From positions 124,001-188,000 of the forward strand of contig NZ_BMRF01000011.1 of assembly GCF_014648495.1 (NCBI RefSeq): 64,000 nt of DNA, read 5' to 3'. A program made the translations under genes and the position numbers. Positions 28,328 to 36,818 of the stretch are shown here, in pieces; the stretch's first letter is position 1, and every line of letters starts with the position of its first letter. Source of the stretch: Actinomadura cremea. Lineage in GTDB: Bacteria > Actinomycetota > Actinomycetes > Streptosporangiales > Streptosporangiaceae. The notes beneath the pieces were generated by a model. The model ran no database searches. It worked only from the letters and a program-made list of their open reading frames with translations, and was not told where the DNA came from.

Positions 28328-29719
28328 TCAGACCCCGGCCTCCGCGAGGCTCATGCGCTCCCGCCCGACGCGCGCCCGGCGCATGTACACCGCCCACGTC
28401 AGCGCCAGGCACAGGCCGTAGAACACCGCGAGGACGATCAGCGCGGGGCCGATCCCGCCCGTCCGCTCCACCGAGATCCGGAAGGTCTGCTGGATGAGCG
28501 CGCCGCCGAGCGCGCCCACCGCGGAGATGAGGCCGATGGCCGCCGCCGCCTCCCGCCGGGCCAGCTCGAGCGCGCGGTGCCGCCCCTCCCGCCCGTCCGC
28601 GGCGGCGCCCGCCTCCGCCTGCGTCCGGAAGATCGACGGGATCATCTTGTAGGTCGAGCCGTTCCCGATGCCGGTGGTCGCGAAGACCCCCAGGAACGCC
28701 CCCAGGAACAGGCCCCACGACCCCGTGCTCACGCCCGCCCACACCGCGACGACGCCCAGTCCCATCGCCAGGAAGTTCCAGAACGTCACCACCGCGCCGC
28801 CGAGCCGGTCGGCCATCCAGCCGCCCAGCGGCCGGGCCGCCGACCCGACCAGGGCGCCGAGCCAGATGAAGTGGGACGCGTCGATGTCGGGGAACTGGTT
28901 CTTGATCAGCACTCCGAAGGAGAACGAGTAGCCGATGAACGACCCGAACGTCGCGATGTACAGCACCGACATGACGATCGTGTGCGGCCGCGCTGCGATC
29001 CGCCCCATCTCCGCCAGGGTGTAGGACTGGCTCGCCTTCGTCAGGTTGTTCATGAACAGGTAGGCGCAGGCGGCCGCGGCCAGGATCAGCGGCATCCACA
29101 CCCAGCCGACCGCGACCAGGCCGAACGCCACGATCAGCGGCGGCATGGTCAGCTGCGTGACGCTCACCCCCACGTTGCCGCCCGCGGCGTTGAGCCCCAG
29201 CGGCAGCCCCTGCTTCGCCGTCGGGTAGAAGTGCGCGATGTTGGACATCGAGGAGGCGAAGTTGCCACCGCCCAGGCCGGTGGTCGCCGCGATCAGCAGC
29301 AGCGCCCAGAACGGCAGACCGGGGTTGGCGATCGCGAACACGAACAGCCCGCACGGGATCAGCAGCAGCAGGCCGCTGATGACGGTCCAGTTGCGCCCGC
29401 CGAACCTCGCAGGCCCGAACGTGTAGGGAATGCGCAGCAGCGCGCCCACGAGGTTCGGCAGCGTCGTCAACCAGAGCGTCTGCCCCACCGACAGCGCCGT
29501 ACCGTTGTCGGCCAGATGCAGGACGGCGATGCTCCACAGCAGCCAGACGCAGAACCCCAGGTGCTCGGTGAAGATCGAGAAGACCAGGTTGCGGTTGGCG
29601 ACCCCGCGCCCCGTGCGGTTCCAGAACTCCTCGTCCTCGGGATCCCAGTGATCGATCCACCGGCCGCCCTTCCGCGCGGCCGCCGGCCGCGCGGAGGTCT
29701 CATCGGTGAGCGCCGTCAT
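28328..29719 (-). CDS. narK: NarK-type nitrate/nitrite transporter (MFS)
   Basis: A 463-residue major facilitator protein with 12 predicted helices. Seen: the N-terminal WDPEDEEFWNRTGRGVANRNLVFSIF split around residues 25-50, the first nitrate signature GLGGGNFASSMSNIAHFYP, and the second in GIGNGSTYKMIPSIF. These Gly-rich signatures define the NarK/NasA group, which moves nitrate or nitrite by symport or exchange. ATG 29719 has GGAGGAA seven bases before it; an earlier in-frame ATG is at 29749. No nitrate or nitrite reductase gene is in the window, so direction of transport is unknown. gdhA is 27 kb away. Confidence 0.93.
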   Translation of the reverse strand: MTALTDETSARPAAARKGGRWIDHWDPEDEEFWNRTGRGVANRNLVFSIFTEHLGFCVWLLWSIAVLHLADNGTALSVGQTLWLTTLPNLVGALLRIPYTFGPARFGGRNWTVISGLLLLIPCGLFVFAIANPGLPFWALLLIAATTGLGGGNFASSMSNIAHFYPTAKQGLPLGLNAAGGNVGVSVTQLTMPPLIVAFGLVAVGWVWMPLILAAAACAYLFMNNLTKASQSYTLAEMGRIAARPHTIVMSVLYIATFGSFIGYSFSFGVLIKNQFPDIDASHFIWLGALVGSAARPLGGWMADRLGGAVVTFWNFLAMGLGVVAVWAGVSTGSWGLFLGAFLGVFATTGIGNGSTYKMIPSIFRTQAEAGAAADGREGRHRALELARREAAAAIGLISAVGALGGALIQQTFRISVERTGGIGPALIVLAVFYGLCLALTWAVYMRRARVGRERMSLAEAGV

Positions 29720-29850
29720 GCTCGGTTCCTCCAGACGTCTGATGGACACCCGAAGGAGGCTAGGAACGGCGGATTACACGGGACGGCGCGCAACGTGCAC
29801 GCGCTGCAACATCCTCCGCACACACCCGGGGAGGACGCTGTGAGGCCGGT

Positions 29851-30606
29851 TCACCCGGAAGCGGGCCCCCGGGGCGACCGGACGCGGCGGGTCCGGGACG
29901 GCGGCTGCCGCCCCGCCCGCAGCCGCGCCGCCGACGCGGCCGACGTCCCGGGCGTCCCGGCGGAACGGCCGTCCGGGGCGGTGCCGGGCTCCGGCCGGCG
30001 CGGTGAACGGCCCGACGCGCGCAGCACCGCCTCCCACCCCTCGCCCGAGGCCAGCGGAAGGTGCGGCACCCCCCAGTGCCACGCCGACACCAGCAGGTCC
30101 GGGTCGCGGGGCCGGTAGTCGGCGCCGATCGCGCGGGCCATGTCCCACGCGTGCAGGTGCCACTCCACGCACGCCGCGCCCGCGTGGTCGCCGACGGTGT
30201 ACTTGGTGCCCCGGTAGATCAGGTGGGTGCGGTCCCACATGTCGGGCATCAGGTCGGCGTAGGCGCCCGCCGACACCCCGAAGGCCATGATCCGGTCGGG
30301 TCCCGAGTCGGGCGGCAGCACCGCCAGCTCGGCCGCGTTCTGCCGCGCCTGCTGCCGGATCAGCACGGCCGTCGCGGCCTCCCGGGCGAACAGCTTCGCG
30401 AGCCGGCTGTCCGGCGCGTCCTGCAGGTACTCCAGGAAGTTCTCGGCGACGCACCGCAGATGACCGGCGAGATCGATCAGCTGCCAGTCCGAGCACGGCG
30501 TCGGGACGTCCCAGTCGCCGACCCGGTCCGCCATCTCCCGGATGGCCCGCACCCCGTCCTGGTAGGACTCGAGTACGCGGCACCGGTCCGGCGGCGTGCG
30601 CTCCAC
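29851..30606 (-). CDS. maleylpyruvate isomerase N-terminal (MDMPI/DinB-like) protein
   Basis: A 251-residue protein with the DinB-like four-helix fold used by mycothiol-dependent enzymes. Seen: DWDVPTPCSDWQLIDLAGHLRCVAENFLEYL over residues 31-61 with a candidate metal His in GHL, and AACVEWHLHAWDMARAIGADYRP supplying further His ligands. Residues after 200 are an Arg/Pro/Ala-rich tail with no recognisable domain. GTG 30606 follows a GGGGGGAAG site. Actinomycetes use mycothiol, so a mycothiol-linked role is plausible but the substrate is unknown. Confidence 0.82.
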   Translation of the reverse strand: MERTPPDRCRVLESYQDGVRAIREMADRVGDWDVPTPCSDWQLIDLAGHLRCVAENFLEYLQDAPDSRLAKLFAREAATAVLIRQQARQNAAELAVLPPDSGPDRIMAFGVSAGAYADLMPDMWDRTHLIYRGTKYTVGDHAGAACVEWHLHAWDMARAIGADYRPRDPDLLVSAWHWGVPHLPLASGEGWEAVLRASGRSPRRPEPGTAPDGRSAGTPGTSAASAARLRAGRQPPSRTRRVRSPRGPASG

Positions 30607-30833
30607 GTGACTTCCCCCCGCGTCCAGAGCACTGTGCCCTCTCCACCGGGACGTCCCGACGCCCGTGCCGCGAACGCGCGGCGGCGGGCGGGGCGCCCCG
30701 GTGCTCCCCGAGAGGGCAGACTCTCAAAGTTCGGTGGCCGGTGCCACCCGGTGACGCTGTGTCGTCCCACGTCCGGTCCCGGCCGCCTCCCCCGAGGGGG
30801 GACGGTCCGCCGGCGCGGGCCGACCGGCGACCG

Positions 30834-31250
30834 TCAGACGGCGGCGGTCGGCCGCGTCCGGAAGCTCAGCCGGTGCGACTCGCGCGCGGTGCGCAGCCGG
30901 TCGACCTCGTCGGTCCACGGCCGGACGGACGGGGTCGCCTTCGCCTTCCGGGCCGCGATCTCGGCGGCGCGCCGGGCCTTCGCGTCCTGCGCGTCGGTCG
31001 CGTACGCCTTCGGGCCCATCTCGGCGCGCTCGGCGGCCTCCGCGGCGGCGAGCGCCTCGGTCAGCGCCATGTCGAACGCGGCCGTCAGCTCCTGCAGCTC
31101 GGCCGGCGCGGCGGCGCCGCCCTGCGCCTCGCGCAGGGCCCGCTCGGCCTCGTTGGCCGCGGCGAGCCGCTCGGCGTAACCGGCGGCCAGCCGCCGGTCG
31201 GCCTCGTGCAGCTCCGCGACGTCCTTGCTCACCCGGCGGCCCAGCGGCAT
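30834..31250 (-). CDS. coiled-coil protein of unknown function
   Basis: A 138-residue protein rich in Ala, Glu and Arg, strongly helical through residues 8-105 (for example ELHEADRRLAAGYAERLAAANEAE), with no signal peptide, Cys or catalytic motif. I do not recognise a family. ATG 31250 has GAGGGAGA upstream. Two adjacent operator-like palindromes lie 37-64 bases before the start, so transcription is probably controlled by a dedicated repressor. Confidence 0.65.
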   Translation of the reverse strand: MPLGRRVSKDVAELHEADRRLAAGYAERLAAANEAERALREAQGGAAAPAELQELTAAFDMALTEALAAAEAAERAEMGPKAYATDAQDAKARRAAEIAARKAKATPSVRPWTDEVDRLRTARESHRLSFRTRPTAAV

Positions 31251-31286
31251 GGCGATGTCTCCCTCAAGCTCACGGTCGTCTCAATT

Positions 31287-31314
31287 GAACCAGCAGGTTC
31301 GAACCGGCAGGTTC
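31287..31314. promoter_or_regulatory. tandem operator-like palindromes GAACC-N4-GGTTC upstream of the coiled-coil gene
   Basis: Two 14-base perfect inverted repeats stand back to back: GAACCAGCAGGTTC at 31287-31300 and GAACCGGCAGGTTC at 31301-31314. They differ at one base in the spacer and create a third palindrome, GGTTCGAACC, at their join. This is the geometry of a repressor binding as two adjacent dimers. The bound protein is unknown. Confidence 0.7.
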
Positions 31315-31374
31315 GATCGAGGCCAGCGTACGCGGGTGGCGCGCGTGTTGTGACGGGGGACACCGAAGTCGGCG

Positions 31375-31395
31375 CCTTTACGCAGCGGGGTCACC
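31375..31395 (+). repeat. direct repeat, copy A (CCTTTACGCAG-N3-GGTCACC)
   Basis: A 21-base element that recurs at 31519-31539 with 18 of 21 positions identical; the only differences are the three central bases (CGG here, TAA there). The copies are 144 bases apart in the leader region of the TetR gene. Confidence 0.6.
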
Positions 31396-31416
31396 GCGGT
31401 GGGCGGAGTCGGCCCG

Positions 31417-31441
31417 GCCTCCGCCGCGCCGCGGCGGAGGC
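31417..31441. promoter_or_regulatory. 11-bp perfect hairpin between the two direct repeats
   Basis: Arms GCCTCCGCCGC (31417-31427) and GCGGCGGAGGC (31431-31441) around GCC form a strong stem between the divergent genes. It may separate the two transcription units or act in a leader. No gene end is close enough for a plain terminator. Confidence 0.4.
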
Positions 31442-31518
31442 GCACGTCGCGGGCCGGGCGCCGAGGAGAACGTTCGCGACTTCTGAGATCTCCGGCGGCG
31501 TTTCCTCGCCGGAGCCGC

Positions 31519-31539
31519 CCTTTACGCAGTAAGGTCACC
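31519..31539 (+). repeat. direct repeat, copy B, with an internal TTAC-GCA-GTAA palindrome
   Basis: The second copy ends two bases before the TetR start codon. Its TAA centre turns the repeat into an 11-base palindrome (31522-31532), so a bound repressor would block translation or early elongation. The AAGG inside it may double as the ribosome site. Confidence 0.55.
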
Positions 31540-31541
31540 TC

Positions 31542-32111
31542 ATGGTCCGGCAACCTGCGATCAACGCGCGGAACCGCGCGCCGCTGTCCACCGAGCGCAT
31601 CATCGAGGCCGCCCTGCAGATCGTGGACGGGCAGGGCCTCGGCCGCCTCACCATGCGCCGCCTCGGCGACGCCCTCGAGGTGGAGGCCATGGCGATCTAC
31701 CACCATCTCCCCCGCGGCAAGGAGCAGCTCCTCGACGGCCTCGTCGCGCACGTCGCCGCCGCGCCCGTCTCGACGGACGTCCCGGGCGGGGGCGCCGGGG
31801 ATGCGCTGCGCGGCTGGGCGCGCGACTACCGCGCGCGGCTGCTCGAGCACGCCGGCGTCCTCCCCCTCGTCGTGACGCGCCGCAACCCCGCGGCGCTGAC
31901 CGAGACGGTCGCGTCCCTGCGGGAGGTGCTGCGGCTCGGCGGCGCCGCCGAGGACGCGGCCGCCGTCGCCGCGCACACCCTGCTCGGCTACGTCCTCGGG
32001 CACGCGGCGCTCGAGGTGCGCGGCACGGCCGAGGACGGCGCCGACCGCGCGGTGGACTGGGACGCCCGCTTCGACGCGGGCCTCGACCTCGTCCTGAACG
32101 GCGCCCGGTAG
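31542..32111 (+). CDS. TetR-family transcriptional regulator
   Basis: A 189-residue regulator. Seen: an N-terminal HTH (STERIIEAALQIVDGQG, then LTMRRLGDALEVEAMAIYHHLPRGKEQLLDGL, residues 16-70) and an all-helical ligand domain of the TetR_C type. ATG 31542 is preceded directly by a repeated 21-base element, one copy of which is palindromic, so autoregulation is likely. The gene converges on the lut operon with a 43-base gap. Whether it controls lut or the divergent coiled-coil gene is open. Confidence 0.92.
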   Translation: MVRQPAINARNRAPLSTERIIEAALQIVDGQGLGRLTMRRLGDALEVEAMAIYHHLPRGKEQLLDGLVAHVAAAPVSTDVPGGGAGDALRGWARDYRARLLEHAGVLPLVVTRRNPAALTETVASLREVLRLGGAAEDAAAVAAHTLLGYVLGHAALEVRGTAEDGADRAVDWDARFDAGLDLVLNGAR

Positions 32112-32154
32112 CCCGCCTCCCGGCGGCCCGATCCGCGGCGGCTCGGTCCTCGGC

Positions 32155-32796
32155 TCAGTCCTCGACGACGAGGATCTCCAGGTGCCGGGGGCCGTGCGGG
32201 CCCGGCACCCGCACCGACTCGACGTCGCGGGTGGCCGCCGGGCCGCTGATCCAGGTCAGCGGCCGCGCCGGGTCGAGCCGCGCGACGACCTCCGGGACCG
32301 TCCCGGCGATCTGGTCGGCGTGGACGACGCACAGGTGGTAGTCGGGTACGAGGGTCAGCGCGCGCCGGCCCTGGGCGCGGCCGCCGTCCAGCACGACCGT
32401 CCCGGTCCCGGCGACGGCCGCCGCGCAGCCCGTCACCACGCCGTCGGCCGCGGCGAGCGCCTCGGCGTCGAGGCGGGGCGCGTCGGCCAGCGCCCGCACC
32501 CCCTCCAGCTCCGCCAGCCACCCGAACGGCAGGTCGGCCGGGACGACGATCTGCTTCGCCTCCCGCCCCCACAGCGCGGCGGCGACGGCGGTGCCGACGT
32601 CGTCGGCGGCGACGTGGCGGACGGCCGCGTGGTTCTCGGCGACCCGCTCGGTGAACAGCGCGAGGACGTCCGCGCGGGTCGCGGCCTCCGCGGGGGGCAG
32701 CCGGCGGGCGTAGCCGCGCGGCACCGGCGGGGCCGTGCCGCGCTCGCCGCCGAGGGCGTCGCGGACCCGCCGCAGGATCTCGTCGCGGGAGCTCAC
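32155..32796 (-). CDS. lutC: lactate utilisation protein C (LUD domain)
   Basis: A 213-residue LUD-domain protein of the LutABC L-lactate dehydrogenase complex that oxidises lactate to pyruvate. Seen: VSSRDEILRRVRDALG at the start, a C-terminal half with GVVTGCAAAVAGTGTVVLDGG and ALTLVPDYHLCVVHADQIAGTVPE, and SGPAATRDVESVRVPGPHGP near the end. The last two patterns are hallmarks of LutC. The start is GTG 32796, sharing GTGA with the lutB stop. Confidence 0.94.
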   Translation of the reverse strand: MSSRDEILRRVRDALGGERGTAPPVPRGYARRLPPAEAATRADVLALFTERVAENHAAVRHVAADDVGTAVAAALWGREAKQIVVPADLPFGWLAELEGVRALADAPRLDAEALAAADGVVTGCAAAVAGTGTVVLDGGRAQGRRALTLVPDYHLCVVHADQIAGTVPEVVARLDPARPLTWISGPAATRDVESVRVPGPHGPRHLEILVVED

Positions 32797-34298
32797 CGGC
32801 GCCCCCACCAGTCGCGGAAGCTCTGCGCGGGCGGTGCGGGCACGTCGCGGGCGTCGGTCCACTTGCCGAGCAGGCCGGGCAGCCGACGGATCCGGCCGCC
32901 GCGCGACAGCAGCCGCGCCCAGCGGGTGCCGCGCCGGACCGCGACGCGGTACCGGCGGGCGTCCCCCATCGTCCAGGCCAGGCCCCGCATCAGCACCAGC
33001 TCGGGCGTGGGGACGGGACGGGCGCGGCGCGACTCCACGACCGCGCCGCGCAGGTGCACCAGGACCTCCGGGACGTCGATCTTCACCGGGCACACGTCGG
33101 CGCAGGCGCCGCAGAGCGTGGACGCGAAGGGCAGCGACGCGTTCGCGGCGCTCTCCACGCCGCGCAGCTGCGGGGTGAGCATCGCGCCGACCGGCCCCGG
33201 ACGGACGGGACCGTACGGGCCGCCGCCCGTCCGCTCGTAGACCGGGCACACGTTCAGGCAGGCCGAGCAGTGGATGCAGCGCAGCGCCGCCCGGCCGACC
33301 TCGTCGGCGAGCGCGGCGGTGCGGCCGCCGTCGAGCAGGACGAGGTGGAACGCGCGGGGCCCGTCGCCGGGGTGCACGCCCGTCCAGGCCGACACGTACG
33401 GGGTCATGCGGTCGCCCGACGAGGCGCGCGGCAGCAGCTGCAGCAGCACCTCGAGGTCGGTCCACGACGGGACGACCTTGTCGATGCCCGCGACGGTGAT
33501 CAGCGTGTCCGGGAGGGTGACGCACATCCGTCCCTCGCCGCCGGACTCCGCCAGCACGGCCGTGCCGGTGTCGGCCGCCAGGAACGCCGCGCCGGTGACG
33601 GCGACGCGGGCGCCGGTGAACCGGTCGCGCAGATGGGCGCGGGCGGCGTCCGCGAGGGCGGCCGGGTCGTCGGACAGGTCCGCGGGCGCGCCCGGCAGCG
33701 CGCGCAGGAACAGCTCCCGGACCTGGGCGCGGTCGCGGTGCAGGGCCGGGGACGCCAGGTGCGACGGCGCGTCCTCGCCCAGCCGGACGATCAGGTCGCC
33801 GAGGCCGGTCGCGCGGACGGTGACGCCCGCGCGGGCGAGCGCGTCGGCCAGCCCGGTCTCCCGGACGGTCGCCGACGGCGCCTGCAGGACCTCGCGGGCG
33901 CCCGTGGCGCGCACCAGCCGGGTGACGACGCGGCGCGCCTCGGCGGCGTCCGCGGCCCAGTGGACCGTGCCACCCGCCTCGGTCACGGCGCGTTCGAGGG
34001 TCTCCAGGTGCGTGTCGAGGTCGAGGAGCGCCGCGTCCCGCAGGGCGCGCCCGGCCTCGCGCAGCTCCTCCCAGTCGGCGGGCTCCGCGGCGGCCGCGGC
34101 GGCGCGGCCGCGTTCGGCGGCGACCGCGACGCCCAGGTTGCGGCGCAGCCGGGTGTCGGCGAGCGCGGTGCGCGCCGCGTCGGCGAACCGCCGCGCCCGC
34201 GGCGCGGCGGGCGGGGCGGGCGCGGCGGGCGGGGCGGCTCCGGCGGGCGCGATCGCCGGTGCCAGGGCGTCCGGCGGCTCGGTGCCGGGGGCCGTCAC
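32793..34298 (-). CDS. lutB: lactate utilisation iron-sulfur protein LutB
   Basis: A 501-residue LUD-domain protein with two [4Fe-4S] motifs, the electron-carrying part of LutABC. Seen: an Ala/Pro-rich N-terminal extension (1-35), the LUD domain at about 50-320 with ESGGEGRMCVTLPDTLITVAGIDKVVPS split over 251-278, the clusters CIHCSACLNVCP at 341-352 and CGACADVCP at 396-404, and a C-terminal WGRR. Where many homologues carry KSM-TEE before a Gly-Leu, this one reads APSATVRETGL. It overlaps both neighbours by GTGA, so lutA-lutB-lutC is one tightly coupled operon. Confidence 0.95.
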   Translation of the reverse strand: MTAPGTEPPDALAPAIAPAGAAPPAAPAPPAAPRARRFADAARTALADTRLRRNLGVAVAAERGRAAAAAAEPADWEELREAGRALRDAALLDLDTHLETLERAVTEAGGTVHWAADAAEARRVVTRLVRATGAREVLQAPSATVRETGLADALARAGVTVRATGLGDLIVRLGEDAPSHLASPALHRDRAQVRELFLRALPGAPADLSDDPAALADAARAHLRDRFTGARVAVTGAAFLAADTGTAVLAESGGEGRMCVTLPDTLITVAGIDKVVPSWTDLEVLLQLLPRASSGDRMTPYVSAWTGVHPGDGPRAFHLVLLDGGRTAALADEVGRAALRCIHCSACLNVCPVYERTGGGPYGPVRPGPVGAMLTPQLRGVESAANASLPFASTLCGACADVCPVKIDVPEVLVHLRGAVVESRRARPVPTPELVLMRGLAWTMGDARRYRVAVRRGTRWARLLSRGGRIRRLPGLLGKWTDARDVPAPPAQSFRDWWGRR

Positions 34299-35023
34299 GC
34301 GGGCCCCGTCCCGGCGAGGATCTCGGCCAGGTGGGCGACGCGCACGCCGGCGCGGAGCCGGGACAGCGCGCCGCCGATGTGCGCGAGGCAGGAGTTGTCG
34401 ACGGCGCACACCACGTCGGCTCCGGTGTCGCGGATGTGCCGGATCTTGTCGGCGACCATCGCGACGGACACGTCGGCGTTCTTCATCGCGAAGGCGCCCC
34501 CGAACCCGCAGCACTCGTCCGCGGCGGGCAGGTCGACCAGCTCCAGGCCCCGCACGGCGCGCAGCAGCCGTTCCGGCCGGTCCGCCACCCCGAGGGACCG
34601 CGCGGACTGGCACGTCGGCTGGTAGGTGACGCGGTGCGGGTAGTAGGCGCCGACGTCGGTGACGTCCAGGACGTCCACCAGGAACTCGGTCAGCTCGTAC
34701 ACGGCGAGGGCCTCGGCGGCACCCGCCAGGGCCGGGTCGCGGACGGTGCGCGCGATGCTCGGGTAGGCGTCCCGGACGGCCGCGGCGCACGACGCGGACG
34801 GCGCGACGATCGCGCCGGCGCCGGCGAAGGCCCGGGTGAAGGCGCGGGCGAGGTCGGCGGCCTCCCGGCGGTACCCGGTCGTCCAGTGGAACTGCCCGCA
34901 GCAGGTCTGGGCCGGCGGGTGGACGACCTCGTGCCCGAGCCGCTCGAGCAGCACCGTCACGGCCTTCCCCGTGCCGGGGAACCAAGCGTCGTCATAGCAC
35001 GCGACGAACAGCGCGACGCGCAT
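34295..35023 (-). CDS. lutA: lactate utilisation protein A (CCG-domain Fe-S oxidoreductase)
   Basis: A 242-residue protein with two cysteine-rich CCG domains. Seen: MRVALFVACYDD at the start, QTCCGQFHWTTG with CCG at 41-43, the segment VTYQPTCQSARSLGV, and DECCGFGGAFAMKNADVS with CCG at 171-173. ATG 35023 is chosen over an in-frame ATG at 35188 because GGAGG precedes it and the extra 55 residues are low-complexity. It is the first gene of lutABC. No lactate permease or FadR-type LutR regulator is adjacent. Confidence 0.95.
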   Translation of the reverse strand: MRVALFVACYDDAWFPGTGKAVTVLLERLGHEVVHPPAQTCCGQFHWTTGYRREAADLARAFTRAFAGAGAIVAPSASCAAAVRDAYPSIARTVRDPALAGAAEALAVYELTEFLVDVLDVTDVGAYYPHRVTYQPTCQSARSLGVADRPERLLRAVRGLELVDLPAADECCGFGGAFAMKNADVSVAMVADKIRHIRDTGADVVCAVDNSCLAHIGGALSRLRAGVRVAHLAEILAGTGPA

Positions 35024-35376
35024 ACCCGGCCTCCCCCTCCTTCGGCCCGCTCCCCGGGGGACATCGTAGGGCGCGCGGAGGCGGCCTCCGGGTGAAACGA
35101 TCGCATCGGGTGGCCGGAACCGGGCGGCCCGGTGACGAGGGCCGGACCATTTAGAACGTTTGCCGATCTTCGGCGTGTCGTTCTTCATCCGTTATCGAGC
35201 GCGGGGGACGCTATGTACAGCACCACAGGGTGAGGCGGGTCACAAAACTCTTCTGCCCCGGTACCAGAGGACAATCGTCCCAACGGGCTATAGGCGGCAA
35301 GGGCGAACCGTTCCACACTTGGGTGCGTCAATAAAGGAAGAGTCCACCGACCAGTAGTTGAGACCGGAGGCACGCC
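35024..35376. other. 353-base divergent intergenic region between lutA and the DUF5999 gene
   Basis: No gene is supported. It should hold the leftward lut promoter and the rightward DUF5999 promoter. It is more AT-rich than its surroundings between 35150 and 35350. On the minus strand a TTCTAA hexamer lies near 35154-35159 with GACACG 17 bases before it, a weak promoter candidate for lutA. A GGAGG ribosome site precedes the DUF5999 ATG. No clear operator palindrome was found. Confidence 0.4.
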
Positions 35377-35580
35377 ATGTGCCCGCACCAGCCGCCCTGT
35401 CCCTCGCACAACGCACCCGACCGCGACGCCGCCCGCACGCTGGCCGCCCACCCCGAGCAGGGGTGGAGCCTGCTGTGCAACGGCGTCGTGCTCTTCGAGG
35501 ACACCGGTGAGCTGCTGCCCGACGGGGGGATCATCGCACCGCACCGGCCGACGGACCTGCAGGCGTCGCCCGCGGCCTAG
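35377..35580 (+). CDS. DUF5999 family protein
   Basis: A 67-residue actinomycete protein of unknown function. Seen: CPHQPPCPSHNAPDRDAA at the start with two Cys and two His, the conserved core HPEQGWSLLCNGVVLFEDTGELLPDG, and APHRP near the end. The core is nearly invariant in homologues I recall from streptomycetes. GGAGG precedes ATG 35377. The Cys/His N-terminus suggests metal binding; this is inference. Confidence 0.88.
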   Translation: MCPHQPPCPSHNAPDRDAARTLAAHPEQGWSLLCNGVVLFEDTGELLPDGGIIAPHRPTDLQASPAA

Positions 35581-35727
35581 GCCCGATGCGGGCCGGTCGC
35601 CACGGGGGGACCGGCCGCACGATGATCGATCCGGCGGGGGCACTCCCGCCCGCACCAACCTCTGGGCCCGCCCCTCGGGCCCAGAGGAGACCCATCCCTC
35701 TCGTCCCGCATGTCCGCCGGTTCCCGT

Positions 35728-36342
35728 TCACGGGGAGACGGCGGTCCGGGACGCCGCCCAGCGCCGCAGCCACGGAACCGCCGCCGCCGCGACCGCCGCC
35801 GGGTCCTTCGCCAGCTCGTGCCGCTCCCCCGGCAGGACCACCACCCGCGCCGCGTCGGCCGGGTCCGGGACGCCGAACGGATCACGGTCGCCGTTCACCA
35901 CGAGCACCTCCACGCCCGCCGAACGCAGCTCGTCCGCCCGCGACCGTTCCGGTTTCCCCGGCGGATGCAGCGGGAACGCGAGCGCCAGCACCCCGGCGGC
36001 CCCCGCCGCCCGCGCCGTCCGGCACGCCACCCGCGCGCCGTTGCTCCGGCCGCCCTGCACCAGGGGCACGTCCCCGAACCGCTCCCGCAGCGCCGCGACG
36101 ACCTCCAGCCACGCCTCGTCCTGCTTCGCCGCCGGCCCGGGCGCCCGGCGGCCCGCGAGCCGGAACGGCTGCATCACCCGGGCGACACCGCCGCCGAGCC
36201 CCAGCGCGGCGTCCCGGACCGCGAGCAGGTCCGGCGCGTCCACTCCCCCGTTCGACCCGTGCGTCAGGACCAGCAGGAACGCGGGGTCGGCGGGTTCGTC
36301 GAGGGTCGCCTCGGCGGGCCCGTGCGGGGTGGAGATCTCCAT
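35728..36342 (-). CDS. alpha/beta hydrolase family protein (KANL3/Tex30-like)
   Basis: A 204-residue cytoplasmic hydrolase fold. Seen: the oxyanion strand LLVLTHGSNGGVD, the nucleophile elbow QGGRSNGARVA with candidate Ser, VLALAFPLHPPGKPERSR, an acid in VNGDRDPFG and a final His in LPGERHELAK. This layout matches the KANL3/Tex30 group of small alpha/beta hydrolases, whose substrate is not known. It is divergent from the PPOX gene with a 50-base gap. Confidence 0.85.
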   Translation of the reverse strand: MEISTPHGPAEATLDEPADPAFLLVLTHGSNGGVDAPDLLAVRDAALGLGGGVARVMQPFRLAGRRAPGPAAKQDEAWLEVVAALRERFGDVPLVQGGRSNGARVACRTARAAGAAGVLALAFPLHPPGKPERSRADELRSAGVEVLVVNGDRDPFGVPDPADAARVVVLPGERHELAKDPAAVAAAAVPWLRRWAASRTAVSP

Positions 36343-36392
36343 GCGCCCACCGTAGCGACCGTCCAGATGATCTTGTGGGGCAGACTGGGGGC

Positions 36393-36818
36393 ATGGAGAA
36401 GATGACCGACGCCGAATGGCGCGCCTTCGTCACCGCGGGCACCCGGACCGGGAAGTGCGCCGTCACCCGCAAGGACGGATCGCCGCACGTGACGCCGATC
36501 TGGTTCGTGCTCGACGGCGACGACCTGCTGTTCAACACCGGCGCCGAGACGGTCAAGGGCCGGGCGCTCGCCCGCGACCCGCGCCTGTCGGTGTGCGTGG
36601 ACGACCAGGAGCCGCCGTACTCGTTCGTGCTGCTGCGCGCCGAGGCGACGCTCGTCGAGGACCTGGACGAGGTGCGCCGCTGGGCGACCGCGATCGGCGG
36701 CCGCTACATGGGCGCCGACCGCGCCGAGGAGTTCGGCGCCCGCAACGCCGTCCCCGGCGAGTACCTGGTGCGCGCCCGGATCACCCGGGTGACCGCCGAA
36801 CGCGACCTCGCCGGCTGA
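36393..36818 (+). CDS. PPOX-class F420-dependent protein
   Basis: A 141-residue split-barrel flavin/deazaflavin-binding protein. Seen: WRAFVTAGTRTGKCAVTRKDGSPHVTPIWFVLDGDDLLFNT over residues 9-49, KGRALARDPRLSVCVDD, and a late GEYLVRARITRVTAERD. These match the actinobacterial F420-type PPOX family, reductases with mostly unknown substrates. ATG 36393 has GGGGG upstream; ATG 36402 is an alternative. It is a single gene. Confidence 0.88.
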   Translation: MEKMTDAEWRAFVTAGTRTGKCAVTRKDGSPHVTPIWFVLDGDDLLFNTGAETVKGRALARDPRLSVCVDDQEPPYSFVLLRAEATLVEDLDEVRRWATAIGGRYMGADRAEEFGARNAVPGEYLVRARITRVTAERDLAG

